In this document: positions 4,348 to 5,152 of the stretch, piece by piece
Position numbering within the stretch: the stretch's first letter is position 1
How the letters are laid out: each line of letters begins with the position of its first letter
Assembly (NCBI GenBank): GCA_002297665.1
Contig: DBMS01000082.1
Span: 1-5,152 of the forward strand
Reading direction: 5' to 3'
DNA: 5,152 nt
DNA from: Holophagaceae bacterium UBA692
GTDB taxonomy: Bacteria; Acidobacteriota; Holophagae; Holophagales; Holophagaceae
The notes under the pieces: generated by a model
Seen by the model: only the letters and a program-made list of their open reading frames with translations
The model's database searches: none
What the model was told of the DNA's origin: nothing
Program-made: the position numbers and the translations under genes

Positions 4348-5152
4348 GGACGGCGAGCATGAGCAGTTCGGCGGGGTCGAGGATCAGCACGACGCCGCCG
4401 TCGCCCATGATGCTGGCGCCGGAAATGCCCGGAAGGCTCGCGAGGTAGGGCGCCAGGGGCTTGATCACCATTTCCTGGCGGCGCAGGAAGGCGTCCACGA
4501 TCACGCCCATTCGCCGGCCTCCGGTGGACACCACCACCACGGGCAGCTCCTCGTCCTCGGAAAGCTCGGCCGAGCCCTGCTTGAAGTGCAGCAGGTCGCT
4601 GAGCCGGGTGACGCCCAGGACCTCGCCCCGGAGGTTGATGGCCTTGCGCCGGGTGAGGTGGCTGAGGGTCTCCCGGGGCACCAGGAGGGTCTCCTCCACG
4701 GCCGTGCCCGGCAGGGCGAAGACCTGGCCCCCGCTGCGCATGAGGAGGGCGTCGATGATCGCCAGGGTCAGCGGCAGCTTGATGGTGAAGATGGACCCGC
4801 GGCCCACGGAGCTGGTCACGGACACGCTGCCGTTGAGCTTGCGGACGTTGGACTTCACGACGTCCATGCCCACGCCGCGGCCGCTGATGTCGGTGACCTG
4901 CTTGGCGGTGGAGAAGCCCGGAAGGAAGATGAGGTTGATGGCCTCGTCGTCGGTGATGCTTTCGGCCTTCTCGGGGGTGAGGATGCCCTTCTCGACCGCC
5001 TTGGAGCGGACCACGGCGGGGTTGATGCCCTTGCCGTCGTCCTCGATCTCCACCAGGACGGAATCACCTTCGTGGCGGGCCCTGAGGACGACCGTGCCGG
5101 TTTCGGACTTGCCCGAGCCCGCGCGCACGTCGGGCATCTCGATGCCGTGGTC
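4334..5152 (-). CDS. cheA: Chemotaxis histidine kinase CheA, C-terminal part (5' end beyond window)
   Basis: The frame is open to the right window edge and encodes the last 272 residues of CheA, the kinase that phosphorylates CheY and CheB. Missing are the P1 phosphotransfer domain, P2, P3 and the start of the N box. The fragment opens with D-H-G-I-E, the end of the N box, so the ATG at 5137 is internal and not a start. The ATP-binding domain then shows the G1 box E-D-D-G-K-G-I (37-43), the F box L-P-G-F-S-T-A (77-83), and the G2 box S-G-R-G-V-G-M-D-V-V (90-99). G-R-G-S-I-F-T-I-K-L-P-L-T-L-A-I (117-132) links to the regulatory domain. Residues about 133-270 form the CheW-like P5 domain, including I-N-L-R-G-E (172-177) and M-G-V-I-V-D (215-220), which binds CheW and receptors. 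All kinase motifs present look intact. It is the upstream partner of the overlapping CheW-fusion gene. Confidence 0.96.
   Translation of the reverse strand, partial: DHGIEMPDVRAGSGKSETGTVVLRARHEGDSVLVEIEDDGKGINPAVVRSKAVEKGILTPEKAESITDDEAINLIFLPGFSTAKQVTDISGRGVGMDVVKSNVRKLNGSVSVTSSVGRGSIFTIKLPLTLAIIDALLMRSGGQVFALPGTAVEETLLVPRETLSHLTRRKAINLRGEVLGVTRLSDLLHFKQGSAELSEDEELPVVVVSTGGRRMGVIVDAFLRRQEMVIKPLAPYLASLPGISGASIMGDGGVVLILDPAELLMLAVQEGL

Noticed and set aside
2100..4448. A 782-codon plus-strand open frame across asnS, the CheW-fusion gene and into cheA
   Set aside because: It runs in exact opposing register to asnS and the CheW fusion, where stops arise only opposite TTA, CTA or TCA codons, which are rare in GC-rich genes. 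It crosses three well-supported genes, and its translation is a low-complexity G/V/L/A-rich string without motifs.

Overview
The window is a GC-rich bacterial chromosome segment (roughly two thirds G+C by eye) with tightly packed genes. It has no rRNA, tRNA, CRISPR array, insertion sequence or phage gene that I can see. The gene content (an asparaginyl-tRNA synthetase, a CheA/CheW chemotaxis operon, YceI, a YbeD-like protein and a DinB-like protein) fits a motile, free-living, high-GC bacterium. An Acidobacteriota member of the Holophaga/Geothrix type is my guess from overall feel only; no gene here proves it.

Layout. (1) Positions 1-456, minus strand: the N-terminal part of a small four-helix membrane protein of the DUF2231 type, cut by the left window edge. 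(2) Positions 457-643: the divergent intergenic region. It holds a 7-bp perfect inverted repeat (510-532), an octamer palindrome present twice (the second copy contains the yceI ribosome binding site) and a small GC hairpin. (3) Positions 644-2037, plus strand: three closely spaced genes, namely a secreted YceI-family protein, a YbeD/DUF493-like small protein with a perfect TATAAT placed for leaderless translation, and a DinB/YfiT-like putative metal-binding four-helix protein. (4) Positions 2049-5152, minus strand: a run transcribed leftward, consisting of the C-terminal part of cheA (cut by the right edge), a cheW-domain gene overlapping it by 4 bases, and asnS. The two gene sets converge with only 11 bases between stop codons and no clear intrinsic terminator.

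How they work together. The CheA fragment carries the kinase ATP-binding domain and the CheW-like P5 domain. The next gene encodes a CheW domain fused to a long helical tail. The tail has the CheZ catalytic DxxxQ pattern (D280/Q284 in a QDIARQ segment), preceded by a T-E-Q...L..V-E helix that resembles the upstream helix of CheZ. The most interesting reading is a CheW-CheZ fusion: a scaffold that couples receptor to kinase and also carries the CheY-P phosphatase, so that phosphatase is built into the receptor array. asnS follows 54 bases later and may be co-transcribed or have its own weak promoter. The plus-strand genes have no obvious shared pathway; YceI and the DinB-like protein suggest lipid or thiol stress functions only by family association.
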